A stretch of DNA of 64,000 nt from Ga0077527 sp945862135 (GTDB taxonomy: Bacteria > Pseudomonadota > Gammaproteobacteria > Burkholderiales > SG8-41). The stretch lies in contig CAXNMF010000009.1 in NCBI GenBank assembly GCA_964203275.1, positions 61,760 through 125,759 on the forward strand. The letters are read 5' to 3'. Position 1 is the first letter of the stretch. Every line of letters starts with the position of its first letter. A model generated the notes under the pieces. The model did not search any database and was not told the DNA's origin. It was given only the letters and a program-made list of their open reading frames with translations. A program made the translations under genes and the position numbers. Below are positions 45,449 through 54,511 of this stretch, in pieces.

Positions 45449-45567
45449 AATGTTCCCGATTATAATTGTCGGAACTTTTGCGGCGACCAATCCCCTATAT
45501 GTCGCCCGCGCAGCTCCCGCAAATCAATTTCCTTGATTTTGACAGAAATTGACTGAAATTGTCCACA

Positions 45568-45591
45568 AAAGACACATAAATAAGTGTCTTT
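45568..45591. repeat. Inverted repeat, 8-bp stem
   Basis: AAAGACAC (45568-45575), an 8-base A/T loop, and GTGTCTTT (45584-45591), a perfect stem in the aroQ upstream region. It is too symmetrical to be chance filler but has no T-run typical of a terminator. Confidence 0.6.
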
Positions 45592-45712
45592 AACGGCTTT
45601 TCATTGCCGCTCCCGCAGCCATGATAATTCTCCTGCTAGCAGAATGCCCTGCTTCAGTCTGACTCTGAACCCCGCCTGTCATCACTGACTTTCCAGAAAA
45701 TTGAATTTGGCT

Positions 45713-45731
45713 GGTTAATCAAAAATTAACC
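45713..45731. repeat. Inverted repeat, 7-bp stem
   Basis: GGTTAAT (45713-45719), a five-base loop CAAAA and ATTAACC (45725-45731). Lies in the same spacer, closer to the TlpA-like gene. Could be a protein-binding site or hairpin. Confidence 0.5.
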
Positions 45732-45829
45732 GAAGATAGGTCAATTTGGCTCATTTACAGGCGGAATAAGCTGACGTTACGAAACGATCCGCCCGAATTT
45801 TGAGGCCTGAAAATGACTTAGAAGGGGGG

Positions 45830-46366
45830 TTACAGCAAAGGAAGCAGGGTATTGCGCATCCGCTCTTCGGAAATACCGCCAACGAGGCTGGCAGCAATCT
45901 GCCCTTTCGGGTTGATTACCAGCGTATAGGGCAATACCCCCGCCTTGTTTCCCGCCAGCCGAGACAAATCCATCGCGTCCATGCCGCCGATCAACAATGG
46001 GTAGTTGATATTGAACTCTTTGGCGAATTCCCGGACTTTATCGACTTGATCGACAGCAATACCTACAAATTGGACGTTTTTAACGACATATTCCCGCTGC
46101 AGCCGAACAAACATCGGGATCTCTTCCCTGCATGGCGCACACCAGGTTGCCCAATAGTTAACTACCAATATGCGTCCACGGAACCCACTCAGAGTCTGGG
46201 GGGTGCCGTCCAAAGCAGTAAGCCGGCTGGCAAGGATGTCACGACCCCGATCCGCAGGGGCATCACCGCCGAATCCGCCGAGCCGGAACAGATGAGTGGC
46301 ATATCCTGCAGCGGCGGCGGCACCGCCTACTGCTGCGAGCAGCAGCGCCCGCCGGACCGGGATCAC
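45830..46366 (-). CDS. TlpA/ResA-like thioredoxin-fold protein
   Basis: A 178-residue membrane-anchored or exported thiol protein, starting with GTG overlapping the dsbD stop. The N-terminus has Arg residues and a hydrophobic Ala-rich helix (AVGGAAAAAGYATHL). The active site is WATWCAPCREEIPMF (Cys76, Cys79), followed by VGIAVDQVDKVREFAKEFNINYPLLIGG and GVLPYTLVINPKGQI with cis-Pro, the TlpA/ResA pattern. It is coupled to dsbD, its likely reductant. Confidence 0.92.
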   Translation of the reverse strand: MIPVRRALLLAAVGGAAAAAGYATHLFRLGGFGGDAPADRGRDILASRLTALDGTPQTLSGFRGRILVVNYWATWCAPCREEIPMFVRLQREYVVKNVQFVGIAVDQVDKVREFAKEFNINYPLLIGGMDAMDLSRLAGNKAGVLPYTLVINPKGQIAASLVGGISEERMRNTLLPLL

Positions 46367-48126
46367 CGCACGCCCAGTGCCTGATCAAGCACCGTCGTGA
46401 ATTTATCCGCTGACATGAACCCGATCACACGCAAGCCCTGAATTTCGCGCCCCGCAGGATCAAAAAAAACGATCCCGGGCGGGCCGAACAGCCGGAAACG
46501 TTTGAGCAGTGCCTGGTGATCTGCATTACCGCTGGTCACGTCCGCCTGCACCTTGACCATGCCAGCCAGTCGCGACTGCACCGCCGGATCGGTAAAGGTG
46601 TAACGCTCCATTTCCTTGCAGCTGACACACCAGTCGGCATAAAAGTCGAGCATCACTACCTTGCCTGTGGCGGCCGCGATTGCCGCATCAAGTTCGGCAA
46701 CGCTGGCGACGCGCTGGAATGCAACACCAGGGCCCGCCGGCGCGCCGGCAGCCGCACCGCGCAATCCCGAAAGCGGTTGGAGAACATCACGGCTTCCCGA
46801 CAAGGCACCGACGACATATGCAAGGCCCGCTGCCAGCGCGATGATGCCCACACCCTTGCTGATCCGGGCGCCGCCGCGGGCATTCTGCGGAAGTGGATCA
46901 ATGGCACGAAGATAAACGCCCGTCAGAATCAACAATGCTGCCCAAGCGAGCATCTGCATGGCCATCGGAATGACCGGTGACACCAGATATATGGCGACCG
47001 CCAGCAGCAGAACTCCGAAGAAGCGCTTCACACTTTCCATCCACGGCCCTGCCTTGGGCACCAGCGCGCCTGCAGAAGCGCCGATCGCCAGCAGTGGAAC
47101 GCCCATGCCCAGCGCCATTGCAAACAATGCACTGCCGCCAAGCACAGCATCACCGCTTTGCGAGATGTACAGCAGGGCGCCTGCCAGAGGTGCCGCGACG
47201 CATGGCCCGACAATCAGCGCAGACAACACCCCCATCACAAACACACCGAAAAAATGTCCTCCGTGCAGTCGGCTGCTCGCCCCGGCCAGCCGCGACTGCA
47301 AGGCACTCGGCAATTGCAGTTCATAAAAGCCGAACATTGACAGCGCCAGCATGACGAACATCAGTGCAAAACCGCCCAGCACCCAAGGGTTCTGCAAAGC
47401 AGCAGACAGCAACGCCCCGGACAGACCGGCTGCAATACCCGCCAGCGCATAGGTAATGGCCATTCCAAGAACATACGCAACTGAAAGCAGAAACCCATGC
47501 ATGCGGGTCAGACGCTGCCCATGGCCAACGATGATGCCCGAAAGAATAGGAATCATCGGCAACACGCAGGGAGTAAACGACAGCAGCAAACCAAATCCGA
47601 AGAAGCTTGCAATCAGCAGCCAGGCGTCGCCACGGAACAGTTCTGCAATCAACGCATCTTCACCCAGAGCGCCTGCCGAAACTTTCGCCGGAGAACCACT
47701 GAAATCAGCGAGACGCAGGTCCGCCTTCTGTTCTACCGGCACGTAACAGACACCAACATCGGCACAACCCTGAGAAACCGCGGTCAGCGTCACCCGCTCA
47801 CCCGCACTGTCTCGATTCAGCGGCAGCGTGATGCGCGCCTCGTCGCGATAAACCGCCACTTCCCCGAAGAATTCATCCTTCTTGATGATACCTGGCGGTA
47901 ATTGCGGTTCGCCCCCTGCTGCGACGGCCGGTTCCAGCGTGAACCGGAACTTGTCGCGATACATGTAATAGCCTTTTGCGATCACATAACGCACTTCGAT
48001 CGCATCGGGCGCCACCACACGCGCGCTGAAGGAAAAAGCCTTCTCCGGTTCAAGCAGTTCGGGTTCGGCTGCATGTGCAAAACCGCTGAATACCAGCAAC
48101 AGCACGAATAACCAGCGAAAGATCAT
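46363..48126 (-). CDS. dsbD: Thiol:disulfide interchange protein DsbD
   Basis: DsbD moves electrons from cytoplasmic thioredoxin across the inner membrane to periplasmic thiol proteins. The 587-residue protein has a signal peptide, an N-terminal immunoglobulin-like domain with YMYRDKFRF and a Cys pair region (GCADVGVCYVP), eight membrane helices with GFGLLLSFTPCVLPMIPI and GPCVAAPLAGAL, and a C-terminal thioredoxin domain with DFYADWCVSCKEME. All cysteine pairs needed are in place. It lies upstream of the TlpA-like gene. Confidence 0.96.
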   Translation of the reverse strand: MIFRWLFVLLLVFSGFAHAAEPELLEPEKAFSFSARVVAPDAIEVRYVIAKGYYMYRDKFRFTLEPAVAAGGEPQLPPGIIKKDEFFGEVAVYRDEARITLPLNRDSAGERVTLTAVSQGCADVGVCYVPVEQKADLRLADFSGSPAKVSAGALGEDALIAELFRGDAWLLIASFFGFGLLLSFTPCVLPMIPILSGIIVGHGQRLTRMHGFLLSVAYVLGMAITYALAGIAAGLSGALLSAALQNPWVLGGFALMFVMLALSMFGFYELQLPSALQSRLAGASSRLHGGHFFGVFVMGVLSALIVGPCVAAPLAGALLYISQSGDAVLGGSALFAMALGMGVPLLAIGASAGALVPKAGPWMESVKRFFGVLLLAVAIYLVSPVIPMAMQMLAWAALLILTGVYLRAIDPLPQNARGGARISKGVGIIALAAGLAYVVGALSGSRDVLQPLSGLRGAAAGAPAGPGVAFQRVASVAELDAAIAAATGKVVMLDFYADWCVSCKEMERYTFTDPAVQSRLAGMVKVQADVTSGNADHQALLKRFRLFGPPGIVFFDPAGREIQGLRVIGFMSADKFTTVLDQALGVR

Positions 48127-48159
48127 CTGAGCGCCTGAAAAATGTGGCTGAATTCGGAA

Positions 48160-48495
48160 TTATGCGGTGCGGGGCTCACCCGCCACCCATTCAAGATAAG
48201 CGGGAAGGCCGCGCGTCACTGGGACCGCAACGATCTCGGGTAGTTCATACGGATGGCGGGCGAGGATGGCCGCTTCCAGTTCGGGATAACGCTGCACCGA
48301 TGTCTTGATCATCACCGGAATTTCAGTGGCTTCCTCTGTCACACCCTGCCAGCGGTATGTGGAAGTGCATGGGGACAGCACATTGACACAGGCCGCCAAC
48401 CCTGATTCGACCAGATTCCGTGCGAGCTGCCGTGCAGCAGGTTCATCCGGCAAAGTGCACATCACCAACAGCACTTGGCCCGCATCACCGGACAT
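48160..48495 (-). CDS. cutA: Divalent-cation tolerance protein CutA
   Basis: A 111-residue trimeric protein implicated in copper tolerance. LVMCTLPDEPAARQLARNLVESGLAACVNVL is the CutA opening, SPCTSTYRWQG with its Cys and Trp follows, then TEIPVMIKTSVQRYPELEAAILARHPYELPEIVAVPV. Start at 48495 (open frame reaches 48537). It lies just downstream of the SDR gene, overlapping it by 11 bp. Confidence 0.93.
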   Translation of the reverse strand: MSGDAGQVLLVMCTLPDEPAARQLARNLVESGLAACVNVLSPCTSTYRWQGVTEEATEIPVMIKTSVQRYPELEAAILARHPYELPEIVAVPVTRGLPAYLEWVAGEPRTA

Positions 48496-49378
48496 GCCGC
48501 TGCTCCAACATCGGAGCCGCAGCCGCGATGCCCTCACGCACGGTCGGATATCGCAGCCGCACCCGCAACTCCTGCTTGACGCGCTGATTGGTCAGCCGGC
48601 GCGATTCGCTCATGAATGAGTACAACATTTCAGGCAGTACGGCGCGTGCCTCGGCGCGCCCCACACGTGGCGGACGCGGCAGGCTGAAACGATCGGCAAC
48701 GAGATCGAAATAATCTCCCATTTTCTGCGGCGCATCGTCGCTGGCGTTGTAACTGCGATTCGCCTGCCCGCGATGCAATGCGGCGACCACCATGCGCGCC
48801 AGATCGTCGGCATGCACATGGTTCACATAAGAATCGTCCTGCGGCAGCAGTGCCGGGGTACCGCGTTCAATCCGCGCGACAGGCAGGCGGTCGGCCGCAT
48901 AAATGCCGGGGACACGAAGGATGCTCACGCACACCCCTGTCCGCGCCCCCCACTCGCGCAAACGTCGTTCCGCATCGGTGCGGCGGCGCGCGCGGTCAGT
49001 CCGCGGCCGCAACGGACTGGTCTCATTGACAAGAGCGCCGCTACAATCACCATACACGCCGCTTGTGCTTATGTACACAAAGTGCTGTGGTAGACTGCGG
49101 CCCCGCCCGAGCGCAGCAATCAGGTGGGCGGTGCGGGTGTCGGCAGTGCCTACGGCCGGTGGCGGAGCGAGGTGGATGACGTCATGCGCAATGCCTGCAA
49201 GTCCGTCCAGCGTTGCCGGACGGTCCAGATCCCCGGTCAATGGCATCAGACCGAGGTCGCGCAATGCGGCGCTACGCTCGGCGTCACGGGTCAACGCATA
49301 AATGCGGTGGCGCGAACGCAGTAGCATCGCGACGCGCAATCCAACGTCACCACAACCGATGATCAGCAGGCGTTTCAT
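48485..49378 (-). CDS. NAD-dependent epimerase/dehydratase (SDR) family protein
   Basis: A 297-residue extended SDR, the YeeZ group. The start at 49378 gives MKRLLIIGCGDVGLRVAMLL, where the Rossmann motif is GCGDVG (usual GxGxxG). LTGDLDRPATLDGL, VYISTSGVYGDCSGA, RRTDAERRLREW and SYVNHVHADDLARMVVAAL follow the family. The YxxxK catalytic pair is replaced by RRTDAE-type residues, so catalysis as an epimerase is not certain. Divergent from the reductase at 49432. Confidence 0.85.
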   Translation of the reverse strand: MKRLLIIGCGDVGLRVAMLLRSRHRIYALTRDAERSAALRDLGLMPLTGDLDRPATLDGLAGIAHDVIHLAPPPAVGTADTRTAHLIAALGRGRSLPQHFVYISTSGVYGDCSGALVNETSPLRPRTDRARRRTDAERRLREWGARTGVCVSILRVPGIYAADRLPVARIERGTPALLPQDDSYVNHVHADDLARMVVAALHRGQANRSYNASDDAPQKMGDYFDLVADRFSLPRPPRVGRAEARAVLPEMLYSFMSESRRLTNQRVKQELRVRLRYPTVREGIAAAAPMLEQRHVR

Positions 49379-49431
49379 ATAGTGTCTTATTCTAGCGCAG
49401 TCACCTCGCACTGAACCCCGGAAATCCCGCA

Positions 49432-50451
49432 ATGTCCCGGCAGATCACAATCCGTCCCAGCGGCCACGCTTTCATCGCGCAGGAAAGCGAAACCGTACTC
49501 GAAGCCGCATTGCGTGAGGGCTTCATGCTGCCCTACGGCTGCCGCAATGGCGCCTGCGGTTCCTGCAAGGGCAAAATCATTGAAGGCAACGTCGATCATG
49601 GCAAATCCCTCGACAGCGTGCTGCCTGCAGCAGAACGCGCGCGAGGCGCCGCGCTGTTCTGTCAGGCGCTGCCGCAGTCGGATTTGGTCATCGAATGCCG
49701 CGAAATCGGCGCGGTCAAGGATATTCCGGTAAAGATGCTCCCCTGCCGGGTTCAAACACTGGAACTGGTCGCGCCTGATGTCATGCGCATCAGACTCAAA
49801 CTACCGGCAGCGGAAAGGCTGCAGTTCCTGGCCGGACAATACATCGACATCCTGCTCAAGGACGGCACAAGACGCAGCCTGTCAATGGCCAACCCGCCGC
49901 ACGACGATGGTTTGCTGGAGCTGCATCTGCGCAACTACGGTGGGCCGTTCAGCACGCATGTTTTCACACGAATGAAGGAAAAAGACATCCTGCGCTTCGA
50001 AGGACCGTACGGCAGCTTCTACCTGCGCGAAGACACCACAAAACCGCTCGTGCTGGTTGCAGGCGGTACCGGTTTTGCGCCGATCAAGGCCATTATCGAA
50101 CATGCCATCCACAACAAGCTGAAGCGGCCGATGGTTCTGTACCGCGGCGCACGCCGCCCTGCAGATCTTTACCTGGATGAACTCCCGCAAAGCTGGCAAC
50201 GTGAACATAACATCACCTACGTCCCTGTTTTGTCTGACGTGGCCGACGGCGAAAAATGGGACGGCCGCCGCGGCCTTGTCCACCAGGCGGTGATGCAAGA
50301 CCTGCCGGATCTTTCCAGCCATGAGGTGTATGCCTGCGGTGCACCGGCGATGATTGAAGCGGCGCAGCACGATTTCTGCACCCAGCGCGGCTTGCCAGAG
50401 TCTGCATTTTTTGCGGACGCGTTTACGCCGGCAGCTGCGCCGGGAATTTAG
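49432..50451 (+). CDS. 2Fe-2S/FAD-dependent NAD(P)H reductase, CDP-6-deoxy-delta-3,4-glucoseen reductase-like
   Basis: A 339-residue three-domain electron-transfer protein. Residues 1-90 are a plant-type ferredoxin with cysteines at 37, 42, 45 and about 77 (YGCRNGACGSCKGKI). An FAD-binding domain has RSLSMANPPHDDG, and the NAD-binding part has VLVAGGTGFAPIKAIIEHAI and YACGAPAMIEAA. It is annotated widely as AscD-like in betaproteobacteria, but the neighbour genes do not make deoxy sugars, so the partner oxygenase or reductase is unknown. It is divergent from the SDR gene, and converges with hemY with three bases between. Confidence 0.87.
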   Translation: MSRQITIRPSGHAFIAQESETVLEAALREGFMLPYGCRNGACGSCKGKIIEGNVDHGKSLDSVLPAAERARGAALFCQALPQSDLVIECREIGAVKDIPVKMLPCRVQTLELVAPDVMRIRLKLPAAERLQFLAGQYIDILLKDGTRRSLSMANPPHDDGLLELHLRNYGGPFSTHVFTRMKEKDILRFEGPYGSFYLREDTTKPLVLVAGGTGFAPIKAIIEHAIHNKLKRPMVLYRGARRPADLYLDELPQSWQREHNITYVPVLSDVADGEKWDGRRGLVHQAVMQDLPDLSSHEVYACGAPAMIEAAQHDFCTQRGLPESAFFADAFTPAAAPGI

Positions 50452-50454
50452 CGT

Positions 50455-51663
50455 TCAGATCAATCGGCGTCTGCGACCGCCGCCGGCCTGCTTGAGCTGC
50501 CCAACCGCAAGCTCAAGACTGGCGCGGTAATGTGTGCGCGCATCATCGGCACGCTCCAGACGGTCATGCAGTTGCGCGAGCTCAAGATGGGCCGAATATG
50601 TCGGCTCGATCGCAATACTCGCTTCAAAATAACTCTGCGCCTTGCCCCACAATTGCTGCTGTGCGCACAAGCGCCCCAAAGCCAGCAACAGTGCGCCATC
50701 ATTGCGGTGTTCACGCAGCCAGCGCTCGGCACGCTCGATCTGACTCAACACATTGCCGGACCTGCATTCACCGTAAAGGGTGACGAGTCCGCCATCCCAG
50801 TCGGCATCCAGGCTGGCTTCAATGATCCCCTTCGCCTCATCGCAAAGACCCATCTCATGAAATGCCATGGCCGCCGCAGCGGCAATCGATGACTCGCGAC
50901 GATAACGCTCGGGCAAACGTTTCCAGAGATCCTTCAACCCGGCGGCATCGCCGGATCGGCGCTCCAGCAATTGCCGCCACGCATGGCGCCGCTCCGCATC
51001 TGCCTGGTCAGCGCTGAACACGCCGCGTTTTTCGAGTTGGTCAATCAAAGCCGGTGCCAGGTCCCACTGGCCGATGCGTTGCCGCGCACGCAATTCAAGG
51101 CGCAGCGCTGCAGTATGCTTGGCCGGCAGCAGCGCCAGAGCCGCCAGCGCCTCTTCCGGCCGGCGGTCGTCCAGAAGCATCTGCGCGCGACTCACCGCCT
51201 TGACCGCATCCGGCTTGTTCGAATCTGCAGCCAGCCTTTCAAGATATTCGTCGCGCCGCTCCCGCGCCCGCAGCCCGTGTGCCGCATGCGCGGCAACCAC
51301 GACGCCAACATCCTCGGGCGCTCCCAGCTCGACTGCACGCATTGCCGTCTTTTCGGCGCGCGAGTATCGTCCGGAAAAAAATTCACGCAGTGCTTCTGCC
51401 ATCGCCTGGTACGCAGCATTACGGCGACGCGCTTCCCGGAACCGCGCCACTCGCGACGGCAAACTGACGGTCGTGGCCAGCAGGCGCAGCAGCAGATATG
51501 CTGCGATGAAGCCGAATGCCAGAAGTATCAGCGCAAAATTGAGCGAAAGCTCGATGCGCTGTCCGGGAATTGCAATCAGCACATAACCCGGATTGAGATC
51601 AGCGATCAAGGTCAGGCCCGTTGCAAAGGCAGCAATTCCGAGTATCCAGATCAGCCAGCGCAT
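50455..51663 (-). CDS. hemY: Haem biosynthesis-associated TPR protein HemY
   Basis: A 402-residue protein with two N-terminal membrane helices (WILGIAAFATGLTLIADLNPGYVLI and FALILLAFGFIAAYLLLRLL) and a HemY-N domain with RVARFREARRRNAAYQAMAEALREFFSGRY, then a series of TPR-like repeats to the C-terminus. It is unrelated to the oxidase also called HemY. In proteobacteria it follows hemX in the hemCDXY operon, as here. Its function is still unclear. Confidence 0.92.
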   Translation of the reverse strand: MRWLIWILGIAAFATGLTLIADLNPGYVLIAIPGQRIELSLNFALILLAFGFIAAYLLLRLLATTVSLPSRVARFREARRRNAAYQAMAEALREFFSGRYSRAEKTAMRAVELGAPEDVGVVVAAHAAHGLRARERRDEYLERLAADSNKPDAVKAVSRAQMLLDDRRPEEALAALALLPAKHTAALRLELRARQRIGQWDLAPALIDQLEKRGVFSADQADAERRHAWRQLLERRSGDAAGLKDLWKRLPERYRRESSIAAAAAMAFHEMGLCDEAKGIIEASLDADWDGGLVTLYGECRSGNVLSQIERAERWLREHRNDGALLLALGRLCAQQQLWGKAQSYFEASIAIEPTYSAHLELAQLHDRLERADDARTHYRASLELAVGQLKQAGGGRRRRLI

Positions 51664-51673
51664 TACAGTCCGC

Positions 51674-52741
51674 TCAATTCAACGATTTGCCGCGCGGCAA
51701 ACGCAGCTTGCGCAGTGCCTCCAGCGTTTCCGCAAGATCCGGAATGTCGGCCTGCACCTGTGCCGTCTGCAGTTTGCGCAATGTGCCGCTCATGGCCAGC
51801 ACTGCCGGGTCGCTTTTTTCAAAATGCTGTTCCAGGACGCCGAGCGCGGCCCGCAGGTCAACCTGGTAACTCTTGCTGTCGCGAGACAGCAGGGCTACTC
51901 GCGCGCCCACCAGTCGCAGCTTGAGATTTTCGCGCAGGAAAAACGCCTGCTCCGGCGCCAGCAATGCTGCATCCTGCACACCGGTACGCTGGATACGCAC
52001 CAGTTGCCTCAGTTCCTGCCAGATTTCCCGAAGCACCTGCTCCCATGCGGGAACGGCAGCAGGCGCCACAGGCGCCGACTTGTCCGGCCGGGCACGCGCA
52101 TCCATTGCCAGCGGCAAGCGGTCCACCGCCGCAATCACGTCATCCAGCCGGGCGCTGGCGCCATAAACATCGACCAACGGCAACGCCTTGAGTCGATCGA
52201 TATCACGCGCCAAAGCCCGGCGCAGCCCTGCATAACGCGGCTGATCCATGCGCTGCAAGCGGGCTTCAGCGTTCTCGAGACCGATCAATGCGGCCCGCAC
52301 ATTGGCCGCGACCTGCAACTGCTGGCTTGCCAGCAACACCGACTGCTCAATGTCAGCGAACGCCCATTCATCACGATTGCGCGACAGCTCCTGATACAGA
52401 GTCTCCAGCGCGATCTGCTGGCTCTGCGACTCGGCCAGCTTCGCTTCCAGCACGCCGAGCTTGACCTCCGCCTCCCGTAGCGCCGTTGCGGCCTGTGAGG
52501 CCCGTCCTGCAGCTTCCTTGTTCTGGACTTCCATTTCCGCAAGACGCCGCGCGAGTTCACGGCGCAATGCGTCGTCCTCGCCGCGATTGCGGTACCACTG
52601 GTAACCGGAGAACAACGCCACTGCAACCGCCACGATCAACGCGAGCAGCGGCAATCGCTTGTCAGCCGGCGATGCCGTCACCACAGCATCGGCGACAGCG
52701 GCAGCAGATTCATTCGGCGCCTGTTGTTGGCTTTCATTCAT
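51674..52741 (-). CDS. hemX: HemX-like protein (uroporphyrinogen III methyltransferase-annotated)
   Basis: A 355-residue protein with one membrane helix near residue 35-50 (LPLLALIVAVAVALFSGYQWY), a long coiled coil (about 55-125, DDALRRELARRLAEMEVQNKEAAG) and a C-terminal helical domain with DRLPLAMDARARP. It matches HemX, often annotated as uroporphyrinogen-III C-methyltransferase although it lacks the SAM domain. Position between hemD and hemY supports the call. Confidence 0.9.
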   Translation of the reverse strand: MNESQQQAPNESAAAVADAVVTASPADKRLPLLALIVAVAVALFSGYQWYRNRGEDDALRRELARRLAEMEVQNKEAAGRASQAATALREAEVKLGVLEAKLAESQSQQIALETLYQELSRNRDEWAFADIEQSVLLASQQLQVAANVRAALIGLENAEARLQRMDQPRYAGLRRALARDIDRLKALPLVDVYGASARLDDVIAAVDRLPLAMDARARPDKSAPVAPAAVPAWEQVLREIWQELRQLVRIQRTGVQDAALLAPEQAFFLRENLKLRLVGARVALLSRDSKSYQVDLRAALGVLEQHFEKSDPAVLAMSGTLRKLQTAQVQADIPDLAETLEALRKLRLPRGKSLN

Positions 52742-52773
52742 GAGTGGAGGATAGCATGCGCCATGCAGCGCTT

Positions 52774-53547
52774 TTACACCCGGAAATGGCGCTGCAACGC
52801 CTCCATCAATCCATCATCTCCGGGCGCGCTATTGATGACCTGGCTGCAACCGAGTTCGCTTGCGACAGCGGCAATACGCGGATGTGGCGCAAATACGGGG
52901 GTGCCGCTCAGTCGCGCCCGGCCCGATTCCCCGACCATCTCATAAAGATTACGCATGCCCTCGCTGCTGGTAATCGTCACGGCGTGCAATGCATTGGCTT
53001 CCCATGCGGCCAGTAACGGTGTCGCTGCAGTCTGCGGCCGGGCGCGTCGATAACACTCGACATAATCCACCTGCGCCCCGCGCGCGGTCAGCGTATCACC
53101 CAGCAATTCGCGCCCGCCGTCACCACGGAAAATCACCACATGCTGTCCTGCCACCGACAATAATCGGGGCAATTCCAGCAGATGTTCACTGTCGAACTGG
53201 CGGTCCGGCGCAATCGCACCGGTGATGCCGCAACGTTCGAGTTCGCGAACACTGCCCTTGCCGATGGCGGCGACATGCAGCGTCGCCGGCCAGCTGCGGC
53301 GAGCGACAACCTGCTTCATTGCACGCACGACGGCATTGGGGCTGATGAACACAGCCAATTGATATTCATCCAGCCGGTTGATCACGTCGATCAGCGGCCG
53401 CAGGTCATCGGTTTCGACGATTTCCAGTACCGGAAACAGGATTGGATTCCCGCCAGCGGCACGTATTCTGTTGGCAAGCGACCCGGACTGTTGCGCCGGC
53501 CGGGTCATCGACAATGCCGCGGCCGGCCAGCGGTGCCGCAGCAGCAT
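52774..53547 (-). CDS. hemD: Uroporphyrinogen-III synthase
   Basis: Closes and flips the tetrapyrrole ring. The 257-residue protein has low-conserved HemD hallmarks: RPAQQSGSLANRIRAAGGNPILFPVLEI, FISPNAVVRAMKQV, HVAAIGKGSVRELE, RGDGGRELLGDTL and VTITSSEGMRNLYEM. It starts right at the hemC stop and is followed by hemX 32 bp later. Confidence 0.93.
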   Translation of the reverse strand: MLLRHRWPAAALSMTRPAQQSGSLANRIRAAGGNPILFPVLEIVETDDLRPLIDVINRLDEYQLAVFISPNAVVRAMKQVVARRSWPATLHVAAIGKGSVRELERCGITGAIAPDRQFDSEHLLELPRLLSVAGQHVVIFRGDGGRELLGDTLTARGAQVDYVECYRRARPQTAATPLLAAWEANALHAVTITSSEGMRNLYEMVGESGRARLSGTPVFAPHPRIAAVASELGCSQVINSAPGDDGLMEALQRHFRV

Positions 53548-54501
53548 TCATGATTGCTGCGCAAGCGCCGAGAGGATGTCGGCAGCACCCCGGCCCTTCA
53601 GGTCAGCGGCCAGTGTCAGACCAACCGCCTCGGCCGCATCCGGGGTGCCCGCCGCTTCCCCGCGGATGACCAGCGATCCATCAGGTGCGCCAACGAGACC
53701 ACGCAGACTTAACTGCTCGCCGGCAATTTCGGCAAATCCGGCAAGGGGCACATTGCAGCTCCCGGCCAGTGCGCGGGAAAACGCGCGCTCGGCCAGCACG
53801 CATTGCCGTGTCGGCGCATGTACCAGCGGCGCAAGCAGTTCAAAAACATCATGGCTATCATCGCGGCACTCGATGCCAAGAGCGCCCTGGCCCACGGCCG
53901 GCAGGCTTTCTTCGGGCGTCAGCAAAGCCGCGATGCGTTCCGCGAGGCCGAGCCGTTTCAAACCGGCGGCAGCGAGGATGATCGCACCGTACTGCCCTTC
54001 ATCGAGTTTGCGCAGACGCGTCTGCACATTGCCGCGCAGCGGCTCAATCACCAGTTGCGGAAAATTCGCGCGCAACTGGCATTCACGGCGCAGGCTGGAA
54101 GTGCCGACGCGGGTACCTGCGGGCATTTCCGCAAGCGAATGAAACTGGTTGGACACTAACGCATCCCGGGGATCGGCACGTTCCAGCGTCGCTGCCAGCG
54201 CGAATCCCGGCGGCAGGTGCATCGGCACATCCTTCATCGAATGCACCGCGAGATCGGCGCGACCGTCGGCGAGCGCGTCCTCGAGTTCCTTGACGAACAA
54301 ACCCTTGCCGCCGATTTTGGCGAGCGAACTGCCGAGATTGCGGTCACCTTCAGTGGTCATGCCGAGAATCGAAACCGAACGCTGCGGATATAATCGTTGC
54401 AGTTCAGCCTGCACATGCCGTGCCTGCCAAAGCGCCAGCACCGATTCCCGCGTGGCAATCACGATCGAACCGGCCTCACGCCCGCGAACACTCTGTATCA
54501 T
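53548..54501 (-). CDS. hemC: Porphobilinogen deaminase (hydroxymethylbilane synthase)
   Basis: Polymerises four porphobilinogen units. The 317-residue protein has IVIATRESVLALWQA, the KIGGKGLFVKELEDALADGRADLAVHSMKDVP stretch with the catalytic Asp, GTSSLRRECQLRANFP, LRGNVQTRLRKLDEGQYGAIILAAAGL and the dipyrromethane-cofactor Cys249 in AGSCNVPLAG. Start at 54501 (the open frame continues to 54663). The start lies only ten bases from the divergent thioredoxin-like gene. Confidence 0.96.
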   Translation of the reverse strand: MIQSVRGREAGSIVIATRESVLALWQARHVQAELQRLYPQRSVSILGMTTEGDRNLGSSLAKIGGKGLFVKELEDALADGRADLAVHSMKDVPMHLPPGFALAATLERADPRDALVSNQFHSLAEMPAGTRVGTSSLRRECQLRANFPQLVIEPLRGNVQTRLRKLDEGQYGAIILAAAGLKRLGLAERIAALLTPEESLPAVGQGALGIECRDDSHDVFELLAPLVHAPTRQCVLAERAFSRALAGSCNVPLAGFAEIAGEQLSLRGLVGAPDGSLVIRGEAAGTPDAAEAVGLTLAADLKGRGAADILSALAQQS

Positions 54502-54511
54502 ATTGATTATA

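Larger units (their letters stand above)
45449..45829. other. 381-bp intergenic region between aroQ and the TlpA-like gene
   Basis: No open frame with a recognisable product. It contains a hairpin, AAAGACAC then 8 bases then its complement (45568-45591), a second hairpin GGTTAAT-CAAAA-ATTAACC (45713-45731), and the repeated phrase AATTTGGCT near 45704 and 45743. It is AT-richer than its surroundings and must carry the aroQ-accBC promoter; an RNA element is possible but not shown. Confidence 0.5.
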
